From: Flavobacterium sp. 11
GTDB taxonomy: Bacteria > Bacteroidota > Bacteroidia > Flavobacteriales > Flavobacteriaceae
NCBI RefSeq assembly: GCF_002754315.1
Contig: NZ_PEFE01000001.1
Span: 3,658,001-3,722,000 of the forward strand
Length of the DNA stretch: 64,000 bases
Direction: 5' to 3'
Position 1 is the first letter of the stretch; each line of letters opens with the position of its first letter. Shown one piece after another: positions 28,508-36,990 of the stretch. The notes below the pieces were generated by a model. The model made no database searches. It was not told the DNA's origin and was given only the letters and a program-made list of their open reading frames with translations. A program made the position numbers and the translations under genes.

Positions 28508-29047
28508 GTGCAGAAAGAAATCATAGTTATCATTGGCGGTCCAGGAACAGGTAAAACAACTATCATCGATGGATTGATAGCCAAAGGACATTGTTGTTAT
28601 CCCGAAATTTCACGGGAAGTAACTTTGGAAGCAAAAAAACAAGGAATTGAGCAATTATTCCTCGAAAAACCACTCTTATTCAGTGAATTACTCCTTGAAG
28701 GAAGAAAAAAACAATTTCATAATGCTTCCAAAGAGCCACATGAAATCGTTTTTATTGACCGAGGAATTCCAGATGTTTTGGCTTACATGCATTACATTGG
28801 CGATAGCTATCCTGCGTCTTTTGACATCGCTTGTCGCGAACATACGTACTCAAAAATCTTCATTCTTCCGCCTTGGGAAGAAATTTACATTAGCGATCAT
28901 GAACGTTATGAAAACTTCGAACAAGCTAAACTTATTTATAATCACCTTACTGAAACATATCAAAGTTACGGTTACGAACTCATAGAAGTTCCTAAAAATA
29001 CTCTGGATAACAGAATTCTTTTTATCTTAGATGAAATTTCTAAATAA
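28508..29047 (+). CDS. AAA family ATPase (NadR/kinase-like P-loop protein)
   Basis: A 179-residue P-loop protein with Walker A GGPGTGKTT near residue 9, YPEISREVTLEA, and a Walker B-like HEIVFIDRGIPD near residue 80. It resembles the AAA_28 group of small nucleotide kinases, related to the NadR kinase domain. Substrate unknown. The start is GTG at 28508, since the Walker A strand begins within a few residues. It is followed by recQ in the same direction, 58 bases later. Confidence 0.8.
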   Translation: MQKEIIVIIGGPGTGKTTIIDGLIAKGHCCYPEISREVTLEAKKQGIEQLFLEKPLLFSELLLEGRKKQFHNASKEPHEIVFIDRGIPDVLAYMHYIGDSYPASFDIACREHTYSKIFILPPWEEIYISDHERYENFEQAKLIYNHLTETYQSYGYELIEVPKNTLDNRILFILDEISK

Positions 29048-29105
29048 TTTTCGAGTTTAGAAGTTACAATTTGGGATTTTTTCTACGAATTGAAATCTGT
29101 AATCT

Positions 29106-31001
29106 ATGCAAGAAGCGTTAGCTATTCTTCAAAAATATTGGAAACACGACAAATTCAGGTCGCTGCAAAAGGAAATTATTGATTCCGTTTTAAGTGGTCA
29201 AGACACCTTTGCATTGATGCCAACCGGAGGAGGAAAATCTATATGTTTCCAGATTCCGGCAATGATGAACGAGGGAATTTGCCTGGTAATTTCGCCATTA
29301 GTAGCGCTGATGAAAGATCAAGTTGCTAATTTGCAAAAGCGAAATATCAAAGCCATTGCATTAACTGGTGGCATCAGATCCGAAGAAATGATTGATTTGC
29401 TGGACAATTGCCAATTCGGTAATTATAAATTCCTCTATTTATCCCCGGAACGCTTACAGTCCGATTGGATTTTGGACCGAATAAAAAGCCTTCCCATAAA
29501 CTTAATTACCATTGATGAAGCGCATTGCGTATCACAATGGGGACATGATTTCCGACCTGCTTATTTGAAGATTTCGGCATTAAAAAAACATTTCCCAAAA
29601 GTACCTTTCCTTGCATTAACGGCTACTGCAACTCCAAAAGTCAAAGAAGATATCATCACTGAACTTGGATTGCATGATGTACACGTTTTTGAGAAATCAT
29701 TTGCAAGAGAAAATATTGCCTACATGGTTTTTGAAGTAGAAGACAAACTTTTCAGAATAGAACAAATCCTGAAGAAAAATCCAGAATCATCTATCATTTA
29801 TGTTCGAAACAGAAAATCGTGTCTGGACATTTCGGCACAACTGAATTCGTTAGGATTTAAAGCAACGTATTATCACGGCGGACTTTCGTCCAAAGAAAAA
29901 GATAAAAACATGCAATCATGGATGAATGAAGACGTTCAGGTTATTGTGGCCACCAACGCCTTCGGGATGGGAATTGACAAAGCCAATGTAAAAACCGTAA
30001 TCCACATTCAATTACCCGAAAATTTAGAAAATTATTACCAAGAAGCGGGACGCGCCGGAAGAAATGGAGAAAAAGCCTATGCCGTTTTACTAACAAGCCC
30101 TTCGGATATAATTCAGGCTGAAAACCAATTTATAAATATTCTTCCAGATAAAAAGTTCTTGAATCTCATGTATGTCAAACTCTGCAATTATTTTCAGATA
30201 GCTTACGGAGAAGGAATCAACGAGCAGTTTACATTCAATTTGAATCATTTTTGTTTAAAATATGAATTCCCCACATTGAAAACATACAATGCAATGCAAT
30301 TTCTGGACAGACAAGGAATTATCAATTTGTCTCAAGAGTTTTCTGAAAAAATTACATTACAATTTCTTATTCCTTCCAAAGAAGTGATTCGGTATATGAG
30401 TTTGAATCCGAATGACGAAGAAATTATTTTGGCAATATTGCGAACCTATCCCGGGATTTATGAAATGCAAACCGCTTTCAACTTACAATTGATTGCCAAA
30501 AAATCAAATCATAAGGAAGCTGAAATACAAGCGGTCTTAAATAAATTGAAAGGAAAAGAAATTATTGAGTACCATTCGAAAAATAATGATTCCACATTAA
30601 TTTTTAATGAAGTTAGGGAAGATGAAAGAACTATCAGCCGGGTTTCAAAATATTTAGAAAATCAAAATCAACTAAAGAAAGAACAACTTCAATCCGTTCT
30701 GAATTATATTACCGAAAAAAAGGTTTGTAAGAACAAGCTAATCTTGAATTATTTTGGAGAAAAAACGGATGTTGATTGTGGAATTTGTTCCTTTTGCATT
30801 ACCAAGAAAAACAAGAAAAAAGACAACACGTCACTTTCTGCAGCAATCATAGCTTTATTACAGTCCGAAGATTTAAATTCGAGAGACATACAAAACAGAA
30901 CTAAAAATAACCCTGACGAAGTTATCTTTGCACTTCAGAATTTATTAGAAAATAACACAATTTTGGTTAAACCAAATAATAAATATACTTTAAAATCATA
31001 A
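29106..31001 (+). CDS. recQ: ATP-dependent DNA helicase RecQ
   Basis: A 631-residue SF2 helicase. Walker A MPTGGGKS is at 38-45, DEAH at 137-140 in IDEAHCVSQWGHDFRP, and motif VI is in YQEAGRAGRNG. A zinc-binding region with CGICSFC and a preceding Cys closes the RecQ-Ct domain, then a winged-helix region. No clear HRDC domain remains, so it is the short RecQ form common in flavobacteria. It unwinds DNA during recombination repair. Its stop overlaps the fmt ATG by one base. Confidence 0.93.
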   Translation: MQEALAILQKYWKHDKFRSLQKEIIDSVLSGQDTFALMPTGGGKSICFQIPAMMNEGICLVISPLVALMKDQVANLQKRNIKAIALTGGIRSEEMIDLLDNCQFGNYKFLYLSPERLQSDWILDRIKSLPINLITIDEAHCVSQWGHDFRPAYLKISALKKHFPKVPFLALTATATPKVKEDIITELGLHDVHVFEKSFARENIAYMVFEVEDKLFRIEQILKKNPESSIIYVRNRKSCLDISAQLNSLGFKATYYHGGLSSKEKDKNMQSWMNEDVQVIVATNAFGMGIDKANVKTVIHIQLPENLENYYQEAGRAGRNGEKAYAVLLTSPSDIIQAENQFINILPDKKFLNLMYVKLCNYFQIAYGEGINEQFTFNLNHFCLKYEFPTLKTYNAMQFLDRQGIINLSQEFSEKITLQFLIPSKEVIRYMSLNPNDEEIILAILRTYPGIYEMQTAFNLQLIAKKSNHKEAEIQAVLNKLKGKEIIEYHSKNNDSTLIFNEVREDERTISRVSKYLENQNQLKKEQLQSVLNYITEKKVCKNKLILNYFGEKTDVDCGICSFCITKKNKKKDNTSLSAAIIALLQSEDLNSRDIQNRTKNNPDEVIFALQNLLENNTILVKPNNKYTLKS

Positions 31002-31948
31002 TGGAAAAATTACGAATTGTTTTTATGGGAACGCCCGAATTTGCAGTGGGAATATTAGATACCATACTCAAAAACAACTACGAAGTTGTGGGTGTCATAA
31101 CTGCCGCAGACAAACCTGCCGGTCGTGGACAAAAATTAAAATATTCAGCAGTAAAAGAATATGCGCTGGCTAATAATCTTATTTTATTACAGCCAGTAAA
31201 TCTTAAAGACGAAACTTTTTTATCGGAATTGAAATCGTTGAATGCTAATTTACAAATCGTAGTTGCCTTTAGAATGTTACCAAAAGTAGTTTGGGAAATG
31301 CCAGCGTTAGGCACTTTCAATCTTCATGCCTCACTCCTACCGAATTATCGCGGAGCAGCGCCAATAAACTGGGCAATAATAAATGGAGAGACAAAAACGG
31401 GTGTGACTACTTTTTTTATTGATGACAAAATTGATACCGGTGCAATGATTTTAAGTGCCGAAACACCTATCAATGAAACCGAAAATGCAGGTCAATTGCA
31501 TGACCGATTAATGGATCTTGGAAGCAAGACTGTTATTGATACTTTGGAGATGATTGAAAAAGGCAATGTATCCACAATTATTCAAAAAGACACTGCCGAT
31601 ATTAAAACGGCTTACAAACTTAATAAAGAGAATTGCAAAATTGACTGGACAAAACCAGCTTTAGAAATCAACAATTTAATTCGAGGTTTGAGTCCATATC
31701 CAGCAGCTTGGTGTTTCATTCAGGACAAAAATGAAGAATGGAATGTAAAAATATACGAAGCTAAAATTGTTTTAGAAGATCATAATTACAGCATTGGAAG
31801 TTTGATTTGTACCAAAAAAGAAATGAAGATTGCGGTAGAAAATGGATTTATTCAAGTGCTAAGTTTGCAGTTTCCAGGCAAAAAGAAGATGAATACGGCA
31901 GAATTACTTAATGGAATTGCATTTTCAGCTGAAGCAAAGGCTCATTAA
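31001..31948 (+). CDS. fmt: Methionyl-tRNA formyltransferase
   Basis: A 315-residue enzyme that formylates initiator Met-tRNA using 10-formyl-THF. It has the start FMGTPEFAV, the catalytic stretch HASLLPNYRGAAPINWAI (Asn/His/Asp active site) and a C-terminal OB-fold domain. Start and recQ stop share an A, so the two are translationally coupled. Confidence 0.96.
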   Translation: MEKLRIVFMGTPEFAVGILDTILKNNYEVVGVITAADKPAGRGQKLKYSAVKEYALANNLILLQPVNLKDETFLSELKSLNANLQIVVAFRMLPKVVWEMPALGTFNLHASLLPNYRGAAPINWAIINGETKTGVTTFFIDDKIDTGAMILSAETPINETENAGQLHDRLMDLGSKTVIDTLEMIEKGNVSTIIQKDTADIKTAYKLNKENCKIDWTKPALEINNLIRGLSPYPAAWCFIQDKNEEWNVKIYEAKIVLEDHNYSIGSLICTKKEMKIAVENGFIQVLSLQFPGKKKMNTAELLNGIAFSAEAKAH

Positions 31949-32054
31949 CATCAATAAAAACGGGCGTTTAATTGGTTTTAGTAAGAAATAACTTTCCAAT
32001 TATTAACAAAAGAAATAAGTTATTAACAAAATAAACTAAAATCAAGCAAAACAC

Positions 32055-32084
32055 TTGCAAGGAACGTATTTCCTACTAAATTTG
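32055..32084 (+). promoter_or_regulatory. Promoter of the HU gene
   Basis: TTG (32055-32057), 19 bases, TAAATTTG (32077-32084), about 44 bases before the ATG. Full match to the Bacteroidota consensus. Confidence 0.75.
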
Positions 32085-32127
32085 TGTATTAACAATTTTT
32101 TTAACCAACAATTAATAACTAATTATT

Positions 32128-32400
32128 ATGAACAAATCAGAATTAATCGATGCTATCGCTGCTGATGCAGGAATTACTAAAGCTGCAGCAAAATTGGCTT
32201 TAGAGTCGTTTTTAGGTAATGTAGGCGGAACTTTGAAAAAAGGTGGAAGAGTATCTTTAGTAGGTTTCGGATCATGGTCTGTTTCTGCTAGAGCTGCAAG
32301 AGACGGTAGAAATCCTCAAACAGGAAAAACTATTCAAATCGCTGCTAAAAATGTAGTAAAATTTAAAGCAGGTGCAGAATTAGAAGGTGCGGTAAACTAA
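32128..32400 (+). CDS. HU family DNA-binding protein
   Basis: A 90-residue histone-like protein starting MNKSELIDAIA, with VSLVGFGSWSVSARAARDGRNPQTG, the beta-arm that inserts into the DNA minor groove, and a KNVVKFKAG end. It bends and compacts DNA as a dimer. It is a single-gene unit with a strong promoter and terminator, consistent with high expression. Confidence 0.95.
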   Translation: MNKSELIDAIAADAGITKAAAKLALESFLGNVGGTLKKGGRVSLVGFGSWSVSARAARDGRNPQTGKTIQIAAKNVVKFKAGAELEGAVN

Positions 32401-32423
32401 TTTTAGTTCCCCCAATATAATCA

Positions 32424-32449
32424 AAACCTTCCATCTGGAAGGTTTTTTT
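32424..32449 (+). terminator. Terminator of the HU gene
   Basis: AACCTTCC and GGAAGGTT stem, loop ATCT, followed by T7. Confidence 0.9.
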
Positions 32450-32519
32450 ATGCGTTTCAACGATTTTATTTTGCATTATTATAATAAAAAACTTAAATTT
32501 AATAAAAAAACACATTCCG

Positions 32520-33080
32520 ATGATTACAGATAAACTAAAGAAAGGATATTTGCTTATAGCAGAGCCTACGATAATTGGGGATCTATCATTCAACAGATCG
32601 GTGATTTTATTAGCTGATTACAACGAAGAAGGATCAGTTGGTTTTATAATTAACAAACCCTTGAAATATACTATACATGATTTAATTCCGGATATAGACG
32701 CGCGATTTAAGATTTATAATGGCGGTCCGGTAGAACAAGACAACCTCTATTTTATACATAACATTCCAGAATTGATTCCCAATAGCATCGAAATCTCTAA
32801 TGGAATATACTGGGGAGGTGATTTTGAATCGACAAAGGAATTAATCAACAAAGGAGCCATTAACAACGATAACATCCGATTCTTTCTAGGTTATACAGGT
32901 TGGAATGAAAACCAACTAGAAAATGAAATGGAAAGTCATTCCTGGATTATTACCGCGAATAGCTACGAGAATAAAATAATTGGAAAATCAGCTACTCATT
33001 TCTGGAAAGAGCAAATCATGGAATTGGGAGGAGAATATATTATCTGGTCCAATACCCCTGAAAATCCATACTTAAATTAA
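32520..33080 (+). CDS. YqgE/AlgH family protein
   Basis: A 186-residue YqgE/AlgH (UPF0301) protein. It begins KKGYLLIAEPTIIGDLSFNRSV and has GSVGFIINKPL, YNGGPV and FLGYTGWNENQLENEM. The molecular role of the family is unclear. It ends convergently with the aminotransferase gene, overlapping it by four bases. Confidence 0.92.
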   Translation: MITDKLKKGYLLIAEPTIIGDLSFNRSVILLADYNEEGSVGFIINKPLKYTIHDLIPDIDARFKIYNGGPVEQDNLYFIHNIPELIPNSIEISNGIYWGGDFESTKELINKGAINNDNIRFFLGYTGWNENQLENEMESHSWIITANSYENKIIGKSATHFWKEQIMELGGEYIIWSNTPENPYLN

Positions 33081-33916
33081 ATTGTACTGATCATTTCATT
33101 AAGTTTCGCTAACAATTCAACAGATACATTCGTACTGAATGCTTTTTTTCGGTATTGTGTTATCGGTTGAATTCCTTTTATGACATTTGTAATAAATAAT
33201 TCATCTGCTTTTTGAAGGTCAAATGGTGAGATTACTTCCTCTACAACTTCTAAATTTCCTAGTTTTTTAGCCAAACTTAGAATTTGTTTTCTCATAACAC
33301 CATTTAAGCATCCTTCAGAAACCGGAGGTGTAACTAATTTGCTACCCAATAGCATGAAGATATTACCCTGTAAAGCTTCTACAACATTTTTACTATCGTT
33401 CAACAGCAAACAATTATCTAGACCATTTTCATTTGCAAAAATGCTTCCTGTTATGTTTATAATTTTATTGGTTGTTTTAATAGACGAAAGCAATTGTTTT
33501 GTAATGTAAAAATCCTTGTATAAATCAACTTCATATTGCTTTTTTTCAATTGAATACAACGTATTTTCAAGCGCTATTGAATGAATAAGAAAAGATACCG
33601 AATTATTTTGCGGCAAATAATATCCACCGTCATTTCTATAAACGGTAATTCGAGCACGAGAAGAATTTAGCACTTGATTTTTTGCGACTAAAGAAAGTAT
33701 TTGTTCTTCAAGGTATTCCATGGTGAAATTCATCGGAATTTCCATCCTAACAACACGCATTGAAGACATTAACCTAAAATAATGATCCTCGAGAAAAAGG
33801 ATTTTATTGTTTACTATTTTAACCGTTTCAAAAACGGCATCGCCATATAAAAAAGCTCGGTTTTGTGTCAATATATTAGCATCCTCAGATACAATAGTTC
33901 CATTAAAATTAATCAT
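33077..33916 (-). CDS. PLP-dependent aminotransferase, class IV
   Basis: A 279-residue fold-type IV PLP enzyme (branched-chain or D-amino acid aminotransferase / 4-amino-4-deoxychorismate lyase group). It starts MINFNGTIV...RAFLYGDAVFETVKI, and the likely PLP lysine is in the KTTNKIINITGS region. Substrate cannot be separated between PabC-like lyase and transaminase by eye. The -7 box of its promoter overlaps the terminator of the upstream START-like gene. Confidence 0.85.
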   Translation of the reverse strand: MINFNGTIVSEDANILTQNRAFLYGDAVFETVKIVNNKILFLEDHYFRLMSSMRVVRMEIPMNFTMEYLEEQILSLVAKNQVLNSSRARITVYRNDGGYYLPQNNSVSFLIHSIALENTLYSIEKKQYEVDLYKDFYITKQLLSSIKTTNKIINITGSIFANENGLDNCLLLNDSKNVVEALQGNIFMLLGSKLVTPPVSEGCLNGVMRKQILSLAKKLGNLEVVEEVISPFDLQKADELFITNVIKGIQPITQYRKKAFSTNVSVELLAKLNEMISTI

Positions 33917-33951
33917 AAAAAAAGCCCTAAATTTTATTCAGGGCAAATATA
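33917..33951 (-). promoter_or_regulatory. Overlapping terminator and promoter before the aminotransferase
   Basis: GCCCT (33924-33928) and AGGGC (33940-33944) form a hairpin followed on the minus strand by seven T that touch the aminotransferase ATG. The same stretch begins with TATATTTG (33951-33944), a -7 consensus. So one short segment seems to end the START-like transcript and start the next. No matching -33 TTG was found. Confidence 0.5.
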
Positions 33952-33971
33952 AGTTATAAAATACTATTTTA

Positions 33972-34364
33972 CTATACGGAACCTATTAGATGTTTAAGGT
34001 CTGAGATTTGATTTTCCCACAATAATGTAGCCTCGTCAACCTCATCTTTCTCTGCAAAATCGACTACCATCAAAGAAACGTCTTTGGTAAGTTCATCCAC
34101 TAAAATATGCAACTCAAAAAAGTATTCCGTGTCTTTACTATTCTCATCAACCCATTTGAATTTTACTTTTTCACCTGTTTTCTTTGAAGCAAGTCTAGCT
34201 TTCTCTTGGGAATCATTCCAAATGAAGGTAAAAAACTCACCACGAGAATTCACATTATCAGCAAACCATTCAGATAAACCTGACGGAGTCGATATATATT
34301 GATACAATAATTGAGGCGAAGAATTTATGGGAAACTCGATTTCGTAACGTACTTTTTGATCCAT
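33972..34364 (-). CDS. START-like domain protein (SRPBCC fold)
   Basis: A 130-residue protein starting MDQKVRYEIEFPINSSPQLLYQYISTPSGLSEWFADNV, matching the Bacteroidota START-like/AHSA1-related SRPBCC group, which forms a hydrophobic ligand cavity. Ligand and function unknown. It is the last core protein gene before the tRNA-linked island and is transcribed away from it. Confidence 0.88.
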   Translation of the reverse strand: MDQKVRYEIEFPINSSPQLLYQYISTPSGLSEWFADNVNSRGEFFTFIWNDSQEKARLASKKTGEKVKFKWVDENSKDTEYFFELHILVDELTKDVSLMVVDFAEKDEVDEATLLWENQISDLKHLIGSV

Positions 34365-34452
34365 GAGCTACATTTATTTTTTTCGAAATATATAGAATAT
34401 AACTCCGAAAAAAAAGCGTTTTTAAAAATATTTTTTTTTATTAAAAATATGC

Positions 34453-34482
34453 TTGCAAGCATTAATTTTATTTTTATATTTG
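34453..34482 (+). promoter_or_regulatory. Promoter of tRNA-Met
   Basis: TTG (34453-34455), 19 bases, TATATTTG (34475-34482): full consensus, 37 bases before the mature tRNA. Confidence 0.8.
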
Positions 34483-34519
34483 CACCCGCATTCAGGGATG
34501 GTTATCCACCCGGAATCAT

Positions 34520-34596
34520 GGCGAGATAGCTCAGTCGGTTAGAGCGCAGGATTCATAACCCTGAGGTCCCGAGTTCAAATCTCGGTCTCGCTACCA
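34520..34596 (+). tRNA. tRNA-Met (CAT), elongator type
   Basis: The cloverleaf is complete: acceptor GGCGAGA pairs with TCTCGCT (first pair G-U), the D-loop has AGTCGGTTAGA, the anticodon loop is ATTCATAAC with CAT, the T-arm has GTTCAAATC, and CCA is encoded at 34594-34596. The acceptor start pairs, so it is not the initiator. A lysidine-modified Ile2 tRNA also has CAT, but I read this as elongator Met. The integrase gene follows 51 bases later. Confidence 0.9.
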
Positions 34597-34614
34597 AGGT
34601 AATTTTCTTTAAAC

Positions 34615-34644
34615 AAGCGGTTTAGTGTACACTAAACCGCTTTT
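34615..34644 (+). terminator. 28-bp perfect palindrome / terminator after tRNA-Met
   Basis: AAGCGGTTTAGTGT and its exact complement are joined at a GTAC centre with no loop bases outside the palindrome, then seven T. It ends the tRNA transcript. The T run abuts the ATG at 34648. Its arms hold copies of the GTACACTAAA word that recurs inside the integrase gene. Confidence 0.8.
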
Positions 34645-34709
34645 TTTATGTCTAGTATTTTATTACTTTTACAAAGAGTACACCAAAACGTACACCAAAC
34701 AGTACACAC
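34627..34709 (+). repeat. GTACAC(C/T)AAA iterons at the integrase start
   Basis: GTACACTAAA at 34627, GTACACCAAA at 34678 and 34690, and a partial GTACACAC at 34702; the last three are spaced exactly 12 bases. The palindrome adds the inverse copy. They fall in the annotated first codons of the integrase, giving the repeated peptide VHQNVHQTVHT. Confidence 0.7.
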
Positions 34710-36006
34710 TTTGACCCCAAAAAAATATTCAGAGCCTAGAATTTATACCGGAGGAGTTGACATTACTTTATGGAATAAACTATCAAAAGAAGAGCAAAAC
34801 ACTGCACTCTCAAAGGATTGGTACATCTATTATAAATTTATTGATGAGACAACTGGCAAACTAAAACGCATGCCAAACATAAAAGGCGGTGCTAATCGTT
34901 TTAAAACCAAAAAAGAAAGACTCATTATATTCAATCAATTAAGAGACTCTTTGGAATATCTTTTAGAGAAAGGCTTAAATCCTTATACCGATCCCGATTT
35001 AACCTTACTTGAAGACGACAAACCTACTAGCACCACAAAACCTATTATAGTTATTCCACAAACCGCTGTTGAAACCGTAGCTATTATTGAACCTGTCGTC
35101 AAAATATCAGACGAACCCGTTTTGTCAATTAAAGAAGCTTTTGAATACGCATTAAAAATCAAGAAAAAATCACTTAATGATGTCTCTTATATAAATTATG
35201 AGGGAAGAATCAATCGATTTAAAAAATATTTGGATGAAAACGAACCCATAACATCTATTACAAGAAAAATTACGAATCAATACCTAAATGAGATTTTAGA
35301 AAATTCGAGTCCAAGAAACCGCAATAATTCAAGAATTGATTTAAGTTCCTTGTTTGAAGTTTTGACTAACGATGAAATAATCCCAGAAAACTTCATTAAG
35401 AAAATAAATATTCTAAAGGCTAAACCGGAACGTAATAAAACTTACACCCCAAAAATGCAAGAGGATATTTATTCCTATCTTGAATCAAATGACCCTATAC
35501 TATTATTATTCATAAAATTCATTTGTTACAATTTTTTACGTCCTGTTGAGGTTTGCCGTTTAAAAGTGGGTGATATAGATATTATTGACAAAAAACTATA
35601 TGTAAGAGCTAAGAATAAGGCAATAAAAATTAAAATCATACCTGAAATTCTGCTAAAAGACTTACCCGATTTATCAAAATTAAATAAAGACCATTTTTTA
35701 TTCACTCCTTATGAAATTGGGGCGGAATGGATCGCCACAGAAAACAATCGAAGAGATAATTTTTCAAAAAAATTTAAAACAGTCGTTAAAGATCATTTCA
35801 AATTAGGTGCCGATTATGGCATGTATAGCTTTAGACATACGTTTATCACTAAGTTATATCGAGAACTACGCAAGAGCTACTCCCCTTTTGAAACCAAAAG
35901 TAGGCTGATGCTTATAACAGGGCATTCTACTATGACTGCACTAGAACAATATTTAAGAGATATAGACGCTGAATTACCAGAAGACTATTCTCATATGTTA
36001 GTATAA
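34648..36006 (+). CDS. Tyrosine-type integrase/recombinase of the island
   Basis: A 452-residue tyrosine recombinase. An N-terminal arm-type domain (about 25-125) is followed by a core-binding SAM-like domain (155-255) and the catalytic domain, with Arg298 (FLRPVEVCRL), Arg396 in YSFRHTF, His426 in GHS and nucleophile Tyr435. The first His of the HxxR motif is Tyr393, as in several Bacteroidota integrases. It probably catalysed insertion at the adjacent tRNA-Met. The ATG at 34648 gives an odd VHQN-repeat N-terminus lying over iterons. A TTG at 34711 is a possible real start. Confidence 0.88.
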   Translation: MSSILLLLQRVHQNVHQTVHTLTPKKYSEPRIYTGGVDITLWNKLSKEEQNTALSKDWYIYYKFIDETTGKLKRMPNIKGGANRFKTKKERLIIFNQLRDSLEYLLEKGLNPYTDPDLTLLEDDKPTSTTKPIIVIPQTAVETVAIIEPVVKISDEPVLSIKEAFEYALKIKKKSLNDVSYINYEGRINRFKKYLDENEPITSITRKITNQYLNEILENSSPRNRNNSRIDLSSLFEVLTNDEIIPENFIKKINILKAKPERNKTYTPKMQEDIYSYLESNDPILLLFIKFICYNFLRPVEVCRLKVGDIDIIDKKLYVRAKNKAIKIKIIPEILLKDLPDLSKLNKDHFLFTPYEIGAEWIATENNRRDNFSKKFKTVVKDHFKLGADYGMYSFRHTFITKLYRELRKSYSPFETKSRLMLITGHSTMTALEQYLRDIDAELPEDYSHMLV

Positions 36007-36041
36007 AGAAAGATACCTATATTTTTAAAGAATGACTCCTT

Positions 36042-36198
36042 ATTCCCGTTAACGTGATAAAAAATCACGTTAACGGGATTTTATTATCACACTGTTAATG
36101 GCTTAAATTATAGGAATAATTATTTAATATCACGTTAAACCACGTTAACGTGACAAAAAAATCACGTCAACGTGATAAAAATTTCACGTTAACGTGAT
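36042..36198. repeat. Cluster of GTTAAC-centred palindromes
   Basis: At least five copies of TCACGTTAACGTGA or close variants lie here: 36045-36057, 36065-36077, 36140-36153, 36161-36176 (GTCAAC core) and 36184-36197, with a half site ATCACGTTAA at 36129-36138. The first two form one hairpin with perfect 15-bp arms (36044-36058 and 36064-36078) and an AAAAA loop, which may terminate the integrase transcript. The others can pair in alternative ways. No gene accounts for them. Confidence 0.75.
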
Positions 36199-36453
36199 TT
36201 GGATAAAAAAGCTCACTTTTTTATACTAAATGACAAATCAATATCACTAAAAGTAGGTATTGTAAAATCATTTGGAACCATGTTTATTTACATTATGACC
36301 GTCACAGCAATATATCTTGAACTAAAATAAATAGAGAGAAGGTTTGAATAAGATATTTATTTTCTTCAAATGAGGAAAACCGTAAAGAAAGAATTGTTTT
36401 TGGATGTAGGTTTGGAAAAGTTTAAAAGTCAACCAAGCAATTATAATTTGATT
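36199..36453. other. Non-coding gap before the SH3 gene
   Basis: AT-rich sequence between the palindrome cluster and the secreted SH3 gene. It contains the left copy of the imperfect direct repeat (36252-36291). An in-frame ATG at 36370 would add 28 residues to the next protein but would hide its signal peptide. No clear promoter was identified. Confidence 0.4.
36252..36291 (+). repeat. Left copy of imperfect direct repeat flanking the DUF4407 cassette
   Basis: AAAGTAGGTATTGTAAAATC here matches AAAACAGGTATAGTAAAATC at 43362-43381 with three mismatches, and TTTATTT follows in both at the same distance. Confidence 0.4.
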
Positions 36454-36990
36454 ATGAAAAAAAAGGTACTGTTATTATTTCTTATTTTAATTTCAAATGT
36501 GATTTACAGCCAGTCTTACCTTGGCACAATTACTAAGCAAGTAAATTTTAGAGCAGGATCCAGCAGTTCTGATAAGATAATTAGCTCCTTAAAACCCCAG
36601 ACACAAATCTTTATTATCTCACTTGAAACAGATAATGACTACTACAATATCATTGATATAAATACTGATAAAGAAGGATATGTGCATAAATCATATGTGA
36701 AAGTTGGGAAAATAGTTAATAAAAGTAATGAAAGTGTTTTTTCACCAATCGGTCAATCGTCTAATTATGAATCCGAAGTGAAAATTTTTAATAACACCCG
36801 AAAAACGTTAACATTAAAGATGAACACGGAACTATATTATTTCAGTGCATATGAAACTAAAAATATATCCTTAAATCCTGGTGAATATGACTTTAGAGCT
36901 TCAGCTCCTGGTGTCATACCCTACATAGGAACTGAAAATCTAAATAGTAATCAAGGGTATTCTTGGCAGTTTTATATTGTTTCCAGATAA
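36454..36990 (+). CDS. Secreted SH3-domain protein
   Basis: A 178-residue protein with a signal peptide (MKKKVLLLFLILISN, cleavage after YSQ). It has a bacterial SH3 domain (about 22-80: TKQVNFRAGSSSSDKIISSL, KEGYVHKSYVKV) and a C-terminal beta-rich module (about 105-178) that resembles the end of the lipoprotein at 42570-43157. Bacterial SH3 domains usually bind peptidoglycan or peptides in the periplasm. It starts a co-directional cassette, and the next gene overlaps its end by 14 bases. The ATG at 36454 is chosen for the signal peptide. Confidence 0.75.
   Translation: MKKKVLLLFLILISNVIYSQSYLGTITKQVNFRAGSSSSDKIISSLKPQTQIFIISLETDNDYYNIIDINTDKEGYVHKSYVKVGKIVNKSNESVFSPIGQSSNYESEVKIFNNTRKTLTLKMNTELYYFSAYETKNISLNPGEYDFRASAPGVIPYIGTENLNSNQGYSWQFYIVSR

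Noticed and set aside
34585..34596. Second attachment site for the island
   Set aside because: I looked for a repeat of the tRNA 3' end at the gene gaps to the right, including 55,765-55,954; only chance matches of six bases such as GCTACC were seen.
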